A DNA stretch of 64,000 nt from Streptomyces sp. HD (GTDB lineage Bacteria > Actinomycetota > Actinomycetes > Streptomycetales > Streptomycetaceae), in the NCBI RefSeq assembly GCF_028369295.1, contig NZ_JAQMYP010000003.1, forward strand, positions 271,824-335,823, given 5' to 3'. The notes below the pieces were generated by a model. It did not search any database. It was given only the letters and a program-made list of their open reading frames with translations, and was not told the DNA's origin. Each line of letters opens with the position of its first letter. The first letter of the stretch is position 1. Position numbers and translations under genes: made by a program. This document shows, in pieces, positions 47,837-56,545 of the stretch.

Positions 47837-49891
47837 TTGCCCACACCCCTGTCCCGCATCCCGGCGAGAGCGCTGGTCACGGCTCTCCTGGTCGCATCCT
47901 TCGGCGCCCAGGCCGTCGCCGCCCTGCGTCCGCACGTCCCGCTGCTGCTCGCCGCGACGGTCGCGTCCCTGGCCGTCGAGGGCGTGCTGTACCGCTGGCA
48001 CCGGGGTGTGCTGTCGGTGTTCGCCAAGTCGCACGCGGACATCACCGTGCGCCATGTGCTGCGGGACCTGCTGCTGGTCGTGGCCCTCCTACGGCTCGGC
48101 GAGCAGCACCGGGAGACCCTGTACACCCCGCTCATCGCGGGCCTGCTCGCCTTCTACGCGCTGCACTGCGTGATCCAGGCGCTCTCGGTGCTGGTCCGCC
48201 GCACCCGCACCCTGCCGGTGATCACCCGCAACATCGACGCCTCCGCACTGCGTCTGTCCCCCGCCCCACCGGTCCTGCTGCGCCGCCCCGGCGACCGTCT
48301 GCTCGCCTTCGGCCTCCCCGCCACGGCGGGCCTGCTCACCACGGCGGCCACCGACGACCCACGCTGCGCGGCCCTCGGCATCGCACTGTCCCTGGGGCTG
48401 TCCCTGCTGGGCCTGTACGACCTTGTCGTACGACTACTGCCGAGCCGTCGCCCGGCGAGCGAGCACGAGGCGCTGGACTGGCTGGACGCCTGGCTGGCGG
48501 AGTACCGGCCGACGGCCGGGCTGTACTTCTCCGGCGGGGCGTCGTCGGCGTACCAGGCGAACATGTGGCTGGAGCCGCTCGCGCAGCTGGAGGGCCGTCC
48601 GCTGATCGTGCTGCGGGAGCGGTTCATGGTGCAGAAGATCGGGCCGACGGACGTGCCGATCCTCTGTCTGCCGAAGGTCTCCACCCTGATGCGCCTGGAG
48701 CAGTCCTCGCTGCAGGTCCTCATCCACCCCTCGAACTCGGGCAAGACCTCCCAGGTCCTGCGCATCCCCACGCTCAAGCACACCTTCGTCAACCACGGCG
48801 AGAGCGACAAGCTGTCGTCCTGCAACCCGTACGCGAAGGCGTACGACGAGGTGTGGGTGGCCGGTCCGGCGGCGCGTGAGCGCTATGCGACGGCGGAGGT
48901 CGGTGTCGAGGACAAGGACGTCGTGGAGATCGGCCGCCCGCAGCTGGACGCCGTACGGCCGTACTCGGGTCCGCCCGCCGGGGCCGGACACCGCACGACC
49001 GTTCTGTACGCGCCGACCTGGGAGGGCTGGGACGGCAACCCCGGCAACACCTCGGTGGTGGACGCCGGCGAGAACCTCGTGCGGGCGCTGCTCGCGGACC
49101 CCGGCGTACGGCTGCTGTACAAGCCGCATCCGCTGACGGGCTCGGTGGATCCGCGGGCGGGGGCGGCCGATCTGCGGATCCGGGAGCTCATCCGGGCGGC
49201 GAACCGGGAGCGGGCGGGTGAGCGGCCGCGTGAGACCGGGGAACTCGCCCTGCGCACGAGGGAGTTGGACCGTCTCACCACGATCGCCGTCCGGGCGGGC
49301 GCCGATCAGGTCGAGCGGATGCTGCTGCAGGCGGCGCCGGAGCCGGGGCGGGCGGCGGCGGTGGCGGCGGCCACGGCGGCCTGGGAGGAGGCGTTCTGGG
49401 CCTCACTGCCGGAGGGCGAGCACCAGATCGTCACCGATGCCCGGCCCACGCTGTACGCCTGCTTCAACGTGGCCGACCTGCTCATCAGCGATGTGTCGAG
49501 CGTGATCAGCGACTTCCTGGCCAGCGGGAAGCCGTACGCCGTGGCGAACACCAGCGGTCTCGCGGAGGACGTGTTCCGCAAGGCCTTCCCGACCGTGCGC
49601 GCGGCGACCGTGCTGGCGCCGGACGCGGCCGGGATGCCGGAGCTGCTGGACACGGTCCGGCACCCCGAGAAGGACCGACTGGCCGAGGAGCGGGCGGAGT
49701 TGAAGCGGCACCTGCTGGGGCCGGACGAGCCGACGTCACAGGTGCGCTTCAACGAGGCCGTACGGACGTTGTGTTCGGCGGCGCTGGAGCACCGGGCGCG
49801 GATGACGGAGCGGCTGGCGGCCGAGTTGCCCGCCGAGATCCCCGATCAGCGCCGGTCGGTCACGCCGCAGCAGCCCGCCCGCCCGGCGTAG
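47837..49891 (+). CDS. TagF-like CDP-glycerol/CDP-ribitol polyol-phosphate transferase, copy 1
   Basis: A 684-aa putative wall teichoic-acid polymerase. The first 200 residues hold several membrane helices. Then come YFSGGASSAYQANMWLE and the glycerophosphotransferase core: HTFVNHGESDKLSS, KAYDEVWVAGPAARERY, TTVLYAPTWEGWDGNPGNTS, LLYKPHPLTG and CFNVADLLISDVSSVISDFL. The last three blocks are the nucleotide-binding and catalytic regions of the family. The start is a TTG at 47837 with GGAG nine bases upstream. Its 3' end overlaps the convergent glycosyltransferase gene by 32 bp. It is a paralogue of the gene at 51344. Confidence 0.87.
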   Translation: MPTPLSRIPARALVTALLVASFGAQAVAALRPHVPLLLAATVASLAVEGVLYRWHRGVLSVFAKSHADITVRHVLRDLLLVVALLRLGEQHRETLYTPLIAGLLAFYALHCVIQALSVLVRRTRTLPVITRNIDASALRLSPAPPVLLRRPGDRLLAFGLPATAGLLTTAATDDPRCAALGIALSLGLSLLGLYDLVVRLLPSRRPASEHEALDWLDAWLAEYRPTAGLYFSGGASSAYQANMWLEPLAQLEGRPLIVLRERFMVQKIGPTDVPILCLPKVSTLMRLEQSSLQVLIHPSNSGKTSQVLRIPTLKHTFVNHGESDKLSSCNPYAKAYDEVWVAGPAARERYATAEVGVEDKDVVEIGRPQLDAVRPYSGPPAGAGHRTTVLYAPTWEGWDGNPGNTSVVDAGENLVRALLADPGVRLLYKPHPLTGSVDPRAGAADLRIRELIRAANRERAGERPRETGELALRTRELDRLTTIAVRAGADQVERMLLQAAPEPGRAAAVAAATAAWEEAFWASLPEGEHQIVTDARPTLYACFNVADLLISDVSSVISDFLASGKPYAVANTSGLAEDVFRKAFPTVRAATVLAPDAAGMPELLDTVRHPEKDRLAEERAELKRHLLGPDEPTSQVRFNEAVRTLCSAALEHRARMTERLAAELPAEIPDQRRSVTPQQPARPA

Positions 49892-51086
49892 CCCCGCCCG
49901 AGGACCTCAGCACCCGGCGCGCCTTGCGCACCGCACGCCGCAGGAACGAGTCCGCGCCGCCCTCCCGGTACCCGGGGAAGGCACGGGCCTCGCGCGGTCC
50001 GGCGAGGTAGACCGAGTCCGGTATCCCCGCCGCCGCGTCCCGGAAGTGCGGGTAGGCGAGGTAGACACGGCGGCCCTTCTTCTCCAGGAGGGCCGCCGCC
50101 TGCTTCTTGGCCTTGACGAACTCCACGACGGGCAGCAGGAGATCGCCGCGCTGCTCGGCGACCAGGTGCAGCCGCAGGCGTTCCTCGACCTTGAGGCGGC
50201 GGGCGACGGACGGCGTCCAGTGGGCGTCCATGAGGGGCTTGGCCAGCTCCAGCTTGTGCTTCCTGACCTTCTCGCTGTCCTTGGCGTACTTGGGCCCGAA
50301 CTGCGGCAGCAGGGTGATGAGGAACGGGCGGAGCATCAGCAGGTCGCGCCGCTCGCCCGCCGGCACGTGCTCGGCGATCAGGTTCATCAGGGCACGCGCG
50401 GAGTCGAAGCGCAGGGAGTAACCGCCGCTCTTCGTCACATGCTTGCCGTCGTCGCGGCCCACCAGGTAGTAGCAGGTGTAGTCGGCGACCACGGAGACGC
50501 CGTCGGCCCGCAGATAGGCCTCCATCGTGAACAGCGCGTCCTCGCCGGTCCACAGGGACTCGTCGAAACGCATGTGATGCCGGGTCAGCAGCTCGCGGCG
50601 GAACAGCTTCTGCGCGCTCAGGGTGAACTTGATATTGGAGGAGAAGACGTCGGTCCGGTCCAGCGTCTTGCCCCACATCGACTTGGGCGCGGTGCGGTTG
50701 ACGCCCTCGACCCGGCCGAGCACCACGTCCGTGCCGTTCTTGTCGCCCATGGCGACCATACGCTCAAGGGCCTCGGGGCCCAGCCGGTCGTCGGCGTCCA
50801 GGAAGAAGACGTAACGCCCGGTCGCCTTGCCCAGGCCGACGTTGCGCGGGCCGCTGGGCCCGCCCGAGTTCGCCTGCCGGATCACGGTCACCGGCATGGC
50901 CACGCGGGCCGCGAACTCCTCCAGGCACTCCCCCGTACCGTCCGTCGAACCGTCGTCGACGGCGATGACCTCGATGCGCCCCGGGTCGATGGTCTGCGCC
51001 TCGACGGAAGCAAGGCACTCGACCAGGTATGGCATCGCTTCGTACGCCCCGATGATCACAGTCACATCAGGCTGCGTAACGGTCAC
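49860..51086 (-). CDS. Family 2 glycosyltransferase
   Basis: A 408-aa GT-A fold enzyme. VTVIIGAYEAMPYLVECLAS and IAVDDGSTDGTGECL form the nucleotide-binding part. Then ANSGGPSGPRNVGLGKATG and FFLDADDRLGP give the DXD-type metal site, and SLWTGEDALFTMEAYLRA the acceptor-side ED motif. The C-terminal 150 residues are basic and helical, as in teichoic-acid-modifying transferases. ATG at 51086. A CRP-like palindrome lies 95 bp upstream. The gene is convergent with the first TagF-like gene and co-directional with the second. Confidence 0.9.
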   Translation of the reverse strand: MTVTQPDVTVIIGAYEAMPYLVECLASVEAQTIDPGRIEVIAVDDGSTDGTGECLEEFAARVAMPVTVIRQANSGGPSGPRNVGLGKATGRYVFFLDADDRLGPEALERMVAMGDKNGTDVVLGRVEGVNRTAPKSMWGKTLDRTDVFSSNIKFTLSAQKLFRRELLTRHHMRFDESLWTGEDALFTMEAYLRADGVSVVADYTCYYLVGRDDGKHVTKSGGYSLRFDSARALMNLIAEHVPAGERRDLLMLRPFLITLLPQFGPKYAKDSEKVRKHKLELAKPLMDAHWTPSVARRLKVEERLRLHLVAEQRGDLLLPVVEFVKAKKQAAALLEKKGRRVYLAYPHFRDAAAGIPDSVYLAGPREARAFPGYREGGADSFLRRAVRKARRVLRSSGGATPGGRAAAA

Positions 51087-51180
51087 GTTTCCCCCTCGTC
51101 AATGGGATATTTCCCCCGTATCAGCTCATTCACTAACTGGTAGACGGCTGCGTGATGCAAGCGGTTGCCTCGTCGCCCTC

Positions 51181-51203
51181 TTTTGGTGAGCCAGATCACA
51201 AAA
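51181..51203. promoter_or_regulatory. CRP-like palindrome upstream of the glycosyltransferase gene
   Basis: TTTTGGTGA-GCCAGA-TCACAAAA contains GGTGA-N6-TCACA, close to the CRP consensus TGTGA-N6-TCACA, with matching T and A flanks. It lies in the AT-rich 257-bp region upstream of the 51086 start. Confidence 0.5.
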
Positions 51204-51275
51204 GTGAACTGACATGGAGTCACGCTATTCGGGCAACGTAAGAGGCCCACTAGAAGCAATACGGCCATACACGAA

Positions 51276-51320
51276 AACGGCGCGGCCCCCGAGGATTCGC
51301 TCCTCGGGGGCCGCGCCGTT
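51276..51320 (-). terminator. Strong terminator of the second TagF-like gene
   Basis: A perfect 20-bp stem (51276-51295 with 51301-51320) and TTCGC loop, 24 bp after the stop at 51344. Plus-strand AAAA at 51274 gives a short U-tract on the minus strand. Confidence 0.9.
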
Positions 51321-51343
51321 CGTCCCGCTGGTGACCTCGCGGG

Positions 51344-53461
51344 TCAGGCCGTCACATCGTCCTCCGCAGACGCCACCCGCGGCGCGGGTACGGCCGCCAG
51401 TTCGGCCTCGGCGGCTCCGGCCGCCGCCCGTGACTCCTGGCCGACATTGCGCCTGTCGGCCTTGGTCGCGAGGTTCGCCACCGCGGTGTTGAACTGCTCG
51501 ATGGACGTGGGCTCGTCCGGGCCGAGCAGGTACCGCTTGAGGTCGCCCCGGTCCTCGGCCAGCGGGTCCCCGGCCGGATCCCGTACGGCGTCCAGCAGCT
51601 CGCCCAGCTCGGCCGCGCTGTTGGACAGGATCGTCGCGGCGCGCACGGCCGTGTTCTGCCGCTTGAACTCCTCCACGCCCAGCTCGGCGGAATCGGTCAC
51701 GGCGTACGGCTTGCCGCTGGCGATGAAGTCGGAGACCACGCTGGAGATGTCCGAGACCATCGCGTCGGAGACGTTGAAGCAGTCGTACAGACGCGGCTGG
51801 GCGCCGGTGATGACGCGGTGCTCATGGCCGCCGAAGGAACGCCAGTACGCGGTGTTCCACTCGGCGCGCAGCCGGGCGACCTCCTCGTGCCGGGCGAGGT
51901 CGACCAGGCCGTCACGGGTGGCCTCGGCCTCGTCCCCACTGCCGTTGCCCTTGCCCCCCTTGCCCTTGGCCTTGCCGGACAGCTCGGCGAGGCGGGCCTC
52001 GATACGGGCGAGCTCGGTCTTGGCGGCGGTCTGCGCGGCGCTGTCGGCCTGGAAGCGGGAGTCGGTGGCGCGCTCGGTGGCGGCCTGCTCGACCAGGGCC
52101 GTGATCCTGCGGTGCGCGGCGCCGGCCTCCTTGCTGACGGTGCCGGTGAAGGGGTGCGGCTTGTACAGGACGCGGACCGGCGGGTCGGCCTTCACCAGCT
52201 TCTTCACGATGTTCTCGCCGGCCAGCACGATCGAGGTGTTGCCGGGGTTGCCGTCCCAGCCCTCCCAGGTCGGGGCGTACAGGACGGTCGGGATACGGCC
52301 CTCGGGGACTCCGTTCCAGCCCTGGATCGGCGCCAGCTGCGGACGGCCGACCTCGACGATGTCGTCGTCGCGGACGCCGACGTCGGCGATGGCGTAGCGG
52401 TCGCGGCCCGCGCGGCCCGCGGTCCACACCTCGTCGTAGACCTTGCTGTACGGGTTGACGCTGGCCAGCTTGTCGCTGTCGCCGTGGCCGATGAAGACGT
52501 GCTTCATGGTCGGGACGCGCAGCAGGTGGATGTTCTTGCCGACGTTCGCGGCGTAGAGGGCGACGCGCACGTTGGTCAGGTCCAGGTTCATCAGGTGGAC
52601 GCCGCCGGGCACGCAGATCACGGGGACCGTGGTGGGCGCCAGGTTGTTCAGGATGACGCGCTCACGCAGGATGATCAGCGGCTTGGAGTCCAGCTGCTCC
52701 ATGGTCTCCAGCCACATGTTGACCTGGTACGCGGAGTCCTTGGAGCCGGAGAAGTACAGCACCGTCTCGGGGCGGTACTCGCGCAGCCAGTCGTCCACGG
52801 CACCCAGCACGGTCTCGGCGTTCGGCGGGACCTTCCTGCCGCGCACGTACGGCACGAGCGCGAGGACGTACCCGGTGCCCAGGCCGACGGTGAGGCCGAT
52901 ACCGAGGAAGCCGAACCCGGCCGACCCCAGGGCCGCCGAGACGAGGATGCCGACGACGGCCGCGAGGTCGAGGTGGAGCATCTTCTCGGCCGAGCGGTGC
53001 AGCAGCCGGCGCGGCGGGGCGTCCGGGATGCGGATGCGCGAGGCGAGGTCGATGTTGCGGGTGGCGACCGGCATACGGCGGCGGTTGCGGATCAGGGTGA
53101 CCAGCGCGCCGTGCGGGGCCTGGAGGCCGTAGAAGGCGATGAAGCAGGCGATGGCGCCGTAGTAGATCAGGTCGTCAGCGAAGCCGAGCCGGGCCAGCAG
53201 CAGGATCAGCAGCAGCTGCCTGATCAGGAAGCGGATCGACAGACCTGCCCGCACCTTGCTCAGACGATTGACCAGATAGCTGCCCTTGCGGTGCAGATAG
53301 TGGTCCGCCAGGTACGTCACGGCGGCCGCGGCCGCGAAGGCGGGGACGCTCGGGACGAGCGCGGCCAGCATGAGCGCCGGGAAGCCCAGGATCATGAGGG
53401 CCGCCGCGGCCAGCTCGGCCGGGCTGCCCACCCGGGCGACGCGAATAGCGGTGGATATCAC
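51344..53461 (-). CDS. TagF-like CDP-glycerol/CDP-ribitol polyol-phosphate transferase, copy 2
   Basis: A 705-aa paralogue of the gene at 47837. Membrane helices occupy residues about 10-200, followed by YFSGSKDSAYQVNMWLE, HVFIGHGDSDKLASVNPYSK and VLYAPTWEGWDGNPGNTSIV. VLYKPHPFTG and CFNVSDAMVSDISSVVSDFI complete the core. A lysine/glycine-rich linker (GKAKGKGGKGNGSGDE) lies within the region that is shorter in copy 1. The GTG at 53461 with AGGTT upstream is taken as start. It is followed by a strong terminator and preceded by the CDP-ribitol synthase-like gene. Confidence 0.87.
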   Translation of the reverse strand: MISTAIRVARVGSPAELAAAALMILGFPALMLAALVPSVPAFAAAAAVTYLADHYLHRKGSYLVNRLSKVRAGLSIRFLIRQLLLILLLARLGFADDLIYYGAIACFIAFYGLQAPHGALVTLIRNRRRMPVATRNIDLASRIRIPDAPPRRLLHRSAEKMLHLDLAAVVGILVSAALGSAGFGFLGIGLTVGLGTGYVLALVPYVRGRKVPPNAETVLGAVDDWLREYRPETVLYFSGSKDSAYQVNMWLETMEQLDSKPLIILRERVILNNLAPTTVPVICVPGGVHLMNLDLTNVRVALYAANVGKNIHLLRVPTMKHVFIGHGDSDKLASVNPYSKVYDEVWTAGRAGRDRYAIADVGVRDDDIVEVGRPQLAPIQGWNGVPEGRIPTVLYAPTWEGWDGNPGNTSIVLAGENIVKKLVKADPPVRVLYKPHPFTGTVSKEAGAAHRRITALVEQAATERATDSRFQADSAAQTAAKTELARIEARLAELSGKAKGKGGKGNGSGDEAEATRDGLVDLARHEEVARLRAEWNTAYWRSFGGHEHRVITGAQPRLYDCFNVSDAMVSDISSVVSDFIASGKPYAVTDSAELGVEEFKRQNTAVRAATILSNSAAELGELLDAVRDPAGDPLAEDRGDLKRYLLGPDEPTSIEQFNTAVANLATKADRRNVGQESRAAAGAAEAELAAVPAPRVASAEDDVTA

Positions 53462-53523
53462 GGAGAACCTGCTCAGGGAGAGGGGCCGGTCTGACGGGGG
53501 GAAGGACTCAGGCCCCTGTGAAT

Positions 53524-53541
53524 TCTTCGTGAACGAAGAAC
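53524..53541. promoter_or_regulatory. Perfect palindrome between the CDP-ribitol synthase-like and TagF-like genes
   Basis: TTCTTCGT-GA-ACGAAGAA, an 8-bp inverted repeat in the AT-rich 118-bp gap, flanked by two TGAATTC copies. It may be a transcription-factor site or a weak terminator of the upstream gene. Confidence 0.4.
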
Positions 53542-53579
53542 CGCAGAGGCCTGAATTCCATAAGGCTATTAAATCTTGA

Positions 53580-55079
53580 TTATGCCATGCCGTCCTGGCG
53601 GTCCAGAACACTGGCCAGCGCCTGCTCGAAGCCGGACGCCTTTCCGGCCGCCGCCGTCGGGTCCTGCTGGCGGACGTCGATGACATGGCCGGTCAGCTCG
53701 GAGAGCAGCACGTCGAGCGAGGTCCGGGCGACGGCCTCGGAGGAGAGCAGGCTGCCCGCGGGCTCCTGGCCGAAGGCCTTGGTGCGCATCGGGGTGGCGG
53801 TGCGCTCCGGGTTGATGCAGTTGACGCGGATGCCGTCACCGGCCCACTCGTCGGACAGGGCCTGGGTGAGGTTCACCATGGCGGCCTTGGTCGAGGAGTA
53901 CAGGGAGTACTCGGCGCGACCGCGGGTGTAGCTGCTGGAGGTGTAGAGCAGCAGTTGGCCCTTGGTCTCGGAGAGGTACTTGTACGAGGAGCGCGCGATC
54001 TGCACCGGGGCGAGGTAGTTGACCTTCAGCGCCTCTTCGATGGTGGCGTTGTCGGTCTCGGCGAGCTTGCCGATGCGCAGGACGCCGGCGGTGTTGACGA
54101 CGTAGTCGATCCGGCCGGTCTCGGCGTACGCCTTGGACAGCGCGTCGTCGACCTCCTCCGGGTTCTCCACGTGGGTGCCGGTGGTGGAGCGGCCCAGCGC
54201 GTACACCTTGGCGCCGTAGGACTCGGCGAGTTCGGCGATGTCCTTGCCGATGCCGTAGCTGCCGCCGAAGACGACGAAGGTCTTGCCGGTCAGCAGCTCG
54301 CGGTAGGCCTCCTCGCTCACCTGCTCGGGAGTGGCGGTGGAGGCCAGCTGGAAGAGCTTGTCGGCGATGAAGACGTCGACGGGCTGGGTGACCTTCATGT
54401 TGTACTCGTCACCCGCGACGACGTGGATCGGCACGTCCGGCAGGTACTTGAGCACGACGGAGCAGTCGTCCGTGGCCTGGAAGTTCGGGTCACCGGCGGC
54501 GACCTCGTAGGCCCGCTTGATCGTGGACAGCTTGAAGGCCTGCGGCGTCTGGCCGCGGCGCAGCCGGGAGCGGTCCGGGATCTCGGTGATGAACTCGCCG
54601 TCCTCGCCGTGCGTGCGCGTGACGATGATGGTGTCCGCGGACGGGATGGCGACGTCGACGGCCTGGAAACGCTCCAGGGCGACCACGCAGTCGTCGATCA
54701 CACGCTGTGACAGCAGAGGGCGTACGGCGTCGTGGAACAGGACGTTCAGGTCCTCGCCCTCGGCCAGGCCCTCACCGAGGGCCTCGATGGCGCGCTCGGT
54801 CGTCTCGTTTCGCGTGGAGCCGCCCTCGATGATCTTCTTGACCTTCGTGAACCCGGCCTTGGCTACGATCTTCTCGATGTCCGGTACATAACCGGGCGCC
54901 ATCAGCACGATGACGTCGTCGATCGAGTCGGCCTTCTCGAAGGTGGTCAGCGTGTGCTCGATGACTGCCTTGCCGGCGATCTTCAGCAGCTGCTTGGGGA
55001 TCGACAGACCCACCCGCTGACCGGTGCCACCGGCCAGGATCACTGCGGTGGTACGGGGCTTGGCTATGTGCTGGGACAC
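53580..55079 (-). CDS. Bifunctional cytidylyltransferase / short-chain reductase (CDP-ribitol synthase type)
   Basis: A 499-aa fusion. Residues 1-235 are an IspD/TarI-type cytidylyltransferase (VILAGGTGQRVGLSIPKQLL, FHDAVRPLLSQRVIDDCV, RRGQTPQAFKL, TDDCSVVLKY). Residues about 255-490 are an SDR reductase (VVFGGSYGIGKDIAELAESY nucleotide site, NTAGVLRIG, YSLYSSTKAAM with the YxxxK pair). Haemophilus Bcs1/Acs1 has the same two activities, reducing ribulose 5-phosphate and making CDP-ribitol, so I infer CDP-ribitol supply for the adjacent TagF-like polymerases. GTG start at 55079, AGG six bases upstream. Confidence 0.87.
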   Translation of the reverse strand: MSQHIAKPRTTAVILAGGTGQRVGLSIPKQLLKIAGKAVIEHTLTTFEKADSIDDVIVLMAPGYVPDIEKIVAKAGFTKVKKIIEGGSTRNETTERAIEALGEGLAEGEDLNVLFHDAVRPLLSQRVIDDCVVALERFQAVDVAIPSADTIIVTRTHGEDGEFITEIPDRSRLRRGQTPQAFKLSTIKRAYEVAAGDPNFQATDDCSVVLKYLPDVPIHVVAGDEYNMKVTQPVDVFIADKLFQLASTATPEQVSEEAYRELLTGKTFVVFGGSYGIGKDIAELAESYGAKVYALGRSTTGTHVENPEEVDDALSKAYAETGRIDYVVNTAGVLRIGKLAETDNATIEEALKVNYLAPVQIARSSYKYLSETKGQLLLYTSSSYTRGRAEYSLYSSTKAAMVNLTQALSDEWAGDGIRVNCINPERTATPMRTKAFGQEPAGSLLSSEAVARTSLDVLLSELTGHVIDVRQQDPTAAAGKASGFEQALASVLDRQDGMA

Positions 55080-55261
55080 AGGTGACCTACCTTGTGGCGA
55101 CTGGGAACCCGGAAATGGTCCCACTTGGGGTTACCGCAGTGCAAGGTGAGCGTCCCCGGCTGCATATGTGCGCGCAACCTGTCATTCACCTTGTACGCAT
55201 GGTCATTGCGAGAGGCCCTCCGGGCGCCCCGGACAATTGCTGTGAGTAACGGCACAGGGGT

Positions 55262-56455
55262 TCAGCGAAGCCGCAGCCGCTTGAGACAACGATGGCCGAG
55301 TACCCGCACCAGCTCCTTGGAAGACGTCTGGTGAACGGTGCGCGCCCCGGCGGCCGCAGTGTGCCGTACAGGCGCCGCCGCGGCCGCGGCGAGGGCCCCG
55401 TAGAGCGCCTGGGCGGCGGCCTCGGGGGCGATGCGCGGCTCGCCCCCGGGACGGGTCGCGGGCATCTGCTTTTCGGACAACAGCCGCATGTCACCCAGGA
55501 CCCGCACGCCGGTGCCGCCGATACGCTCCGCCATCTCCGCGGCGATCTCGGCGGCGGCCTCGACGGCCCACTGCGGGGTACCGATCTTCACTTCGCCGGG
55601 ACCGGGGGTGCACGTGTTCTTCATATGCATCACAGCGCCGTTCCTGACGAGCTGTGAATAGAGCTCCGCGGGCAGTTCATTGGCGCGGAATTCCTTATTA
55701 AGATTCCGCAGCATTTCGGTCTCGGCGAGGGTGAGAGAGCGATTCGCCGCGTCCGGAACGGGACGCAGCAGCCCCGCGGGCAGTCCGAGCAGCGTCTCGA
55801 AGGTGCGCATCAGCCCCGCCCGGTCCCGGTCGTCCACCACGACGACGGTGACCCGCTCCGCCCCGACCACCCCGGTCCACCGCTCGACGAGCCGGTCATG
55901 CCGGTGCCGGCGCCAGAAGCTGGGGTTGGGTCTGTCGTACGGCGGCTTTCTGAGCATGTGCTCCAGCCAGTCCTCGTAGCCCATGCGCAGACCGTTCTGC
56001 ACATACTGCTGCCACTGGGACGGCATGACCCGCGCCAGCGGGCGCAGCGTGACCAGGACGTGTACGCGGTCGCCGCCGAGCTGTCCGACGATCCGCCCGA
56101 TCGTCTCGTCGTCGGGGGCGTCGGCGAAGAACTCGCTGCTGATCACAGACGTGCGCCGGCCCGTGGCGCGCACCCGCTCCAGCAGCCGTTCCCAGTGCCG
56201 CTCGGTGGGCTCGACGTCGCCCATCATGCCGGTGCACGCACAGGCGGCGAGGACCGCCTCCATGGGGTGCCGGGTGGAGGCCGGCCACTCGACGCCGTGC
56301 CGCGCCATCTCGTCCTTCGCCTCGAACAGCGCGCTCTGGATCGAGGTGGTGCCCGTTTTGTGCGGGCCGATGTGCAGCAGCCGGGTCCCGGTGGGCAGCG
56401 GGGTGATCACGCCGCCGTTCGCGGGACCTTCATCTCTCGTACAGTCCGTCTCCAT
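55262..56455 (-). CDS. Sulfotransferase-like protein
   Basis: A 397-aa cytosolic protein with a P-loop-like PAPS site near residue 28 (LLHIGPHKTGTTSIQSALFE) and a candidate 3'-phosphate-binding segment (VTLRPLARVMPSQWQQYVQN). SVISSEFFADAPDD and WRRHRHDRLVERWTGVVG follow. These features place it in the sulfotransferase fold. The C-terminal quarter is Ala-rich. Situated in the wall-polymer group, it might sulfate a carbohydrate (inference). ATG at 56455. Other P-loop kinases are a less likely alternative. Confidence 0.75.
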   Translation of the reverse strand: METDCTRDEGPANGGVITPLPTGTRLLHIGPHKTGTTSIQSALFEAKDEMARHGVEWPASTRHPMEAVLAACACTGMMGDVEPTERHWERLLERVRATGRRTSVISSEFFADAPDDETIGRIVGQLGGDRVHVLVTLRPLARVMPSQWQQYVQNGLRMGYEDWLEHMLRKPPYDRPNPSFWRRHRHDRLVERWTGVVGAERVTVVVVDDRDRAGLMRTFETLLGLPAGLLRPVPDAANRSLTLAETEMLRNLNKEFRANELPAELYSQLVRNGAVMHMKNTCTPGPGEVKIGTPQWAVEAAAEIAAEMAERIGGTGVRVLGDMRLLSEKQMPATRPGGEPRIAPEAAAQALYGALAAAAAAPVRHTAAAGARTVHQTSSKELVRVLGHRCLKRLRLR

Positions 56456-56545
56456 GGTCAGAGGACGGTAAGAGCCCTTCCTGAGACTGTGCTGAGAGTG
56501 ACCTGGGACACGGATGAGTCCCAGGTCACCCTCGCCGGTCGCGGG

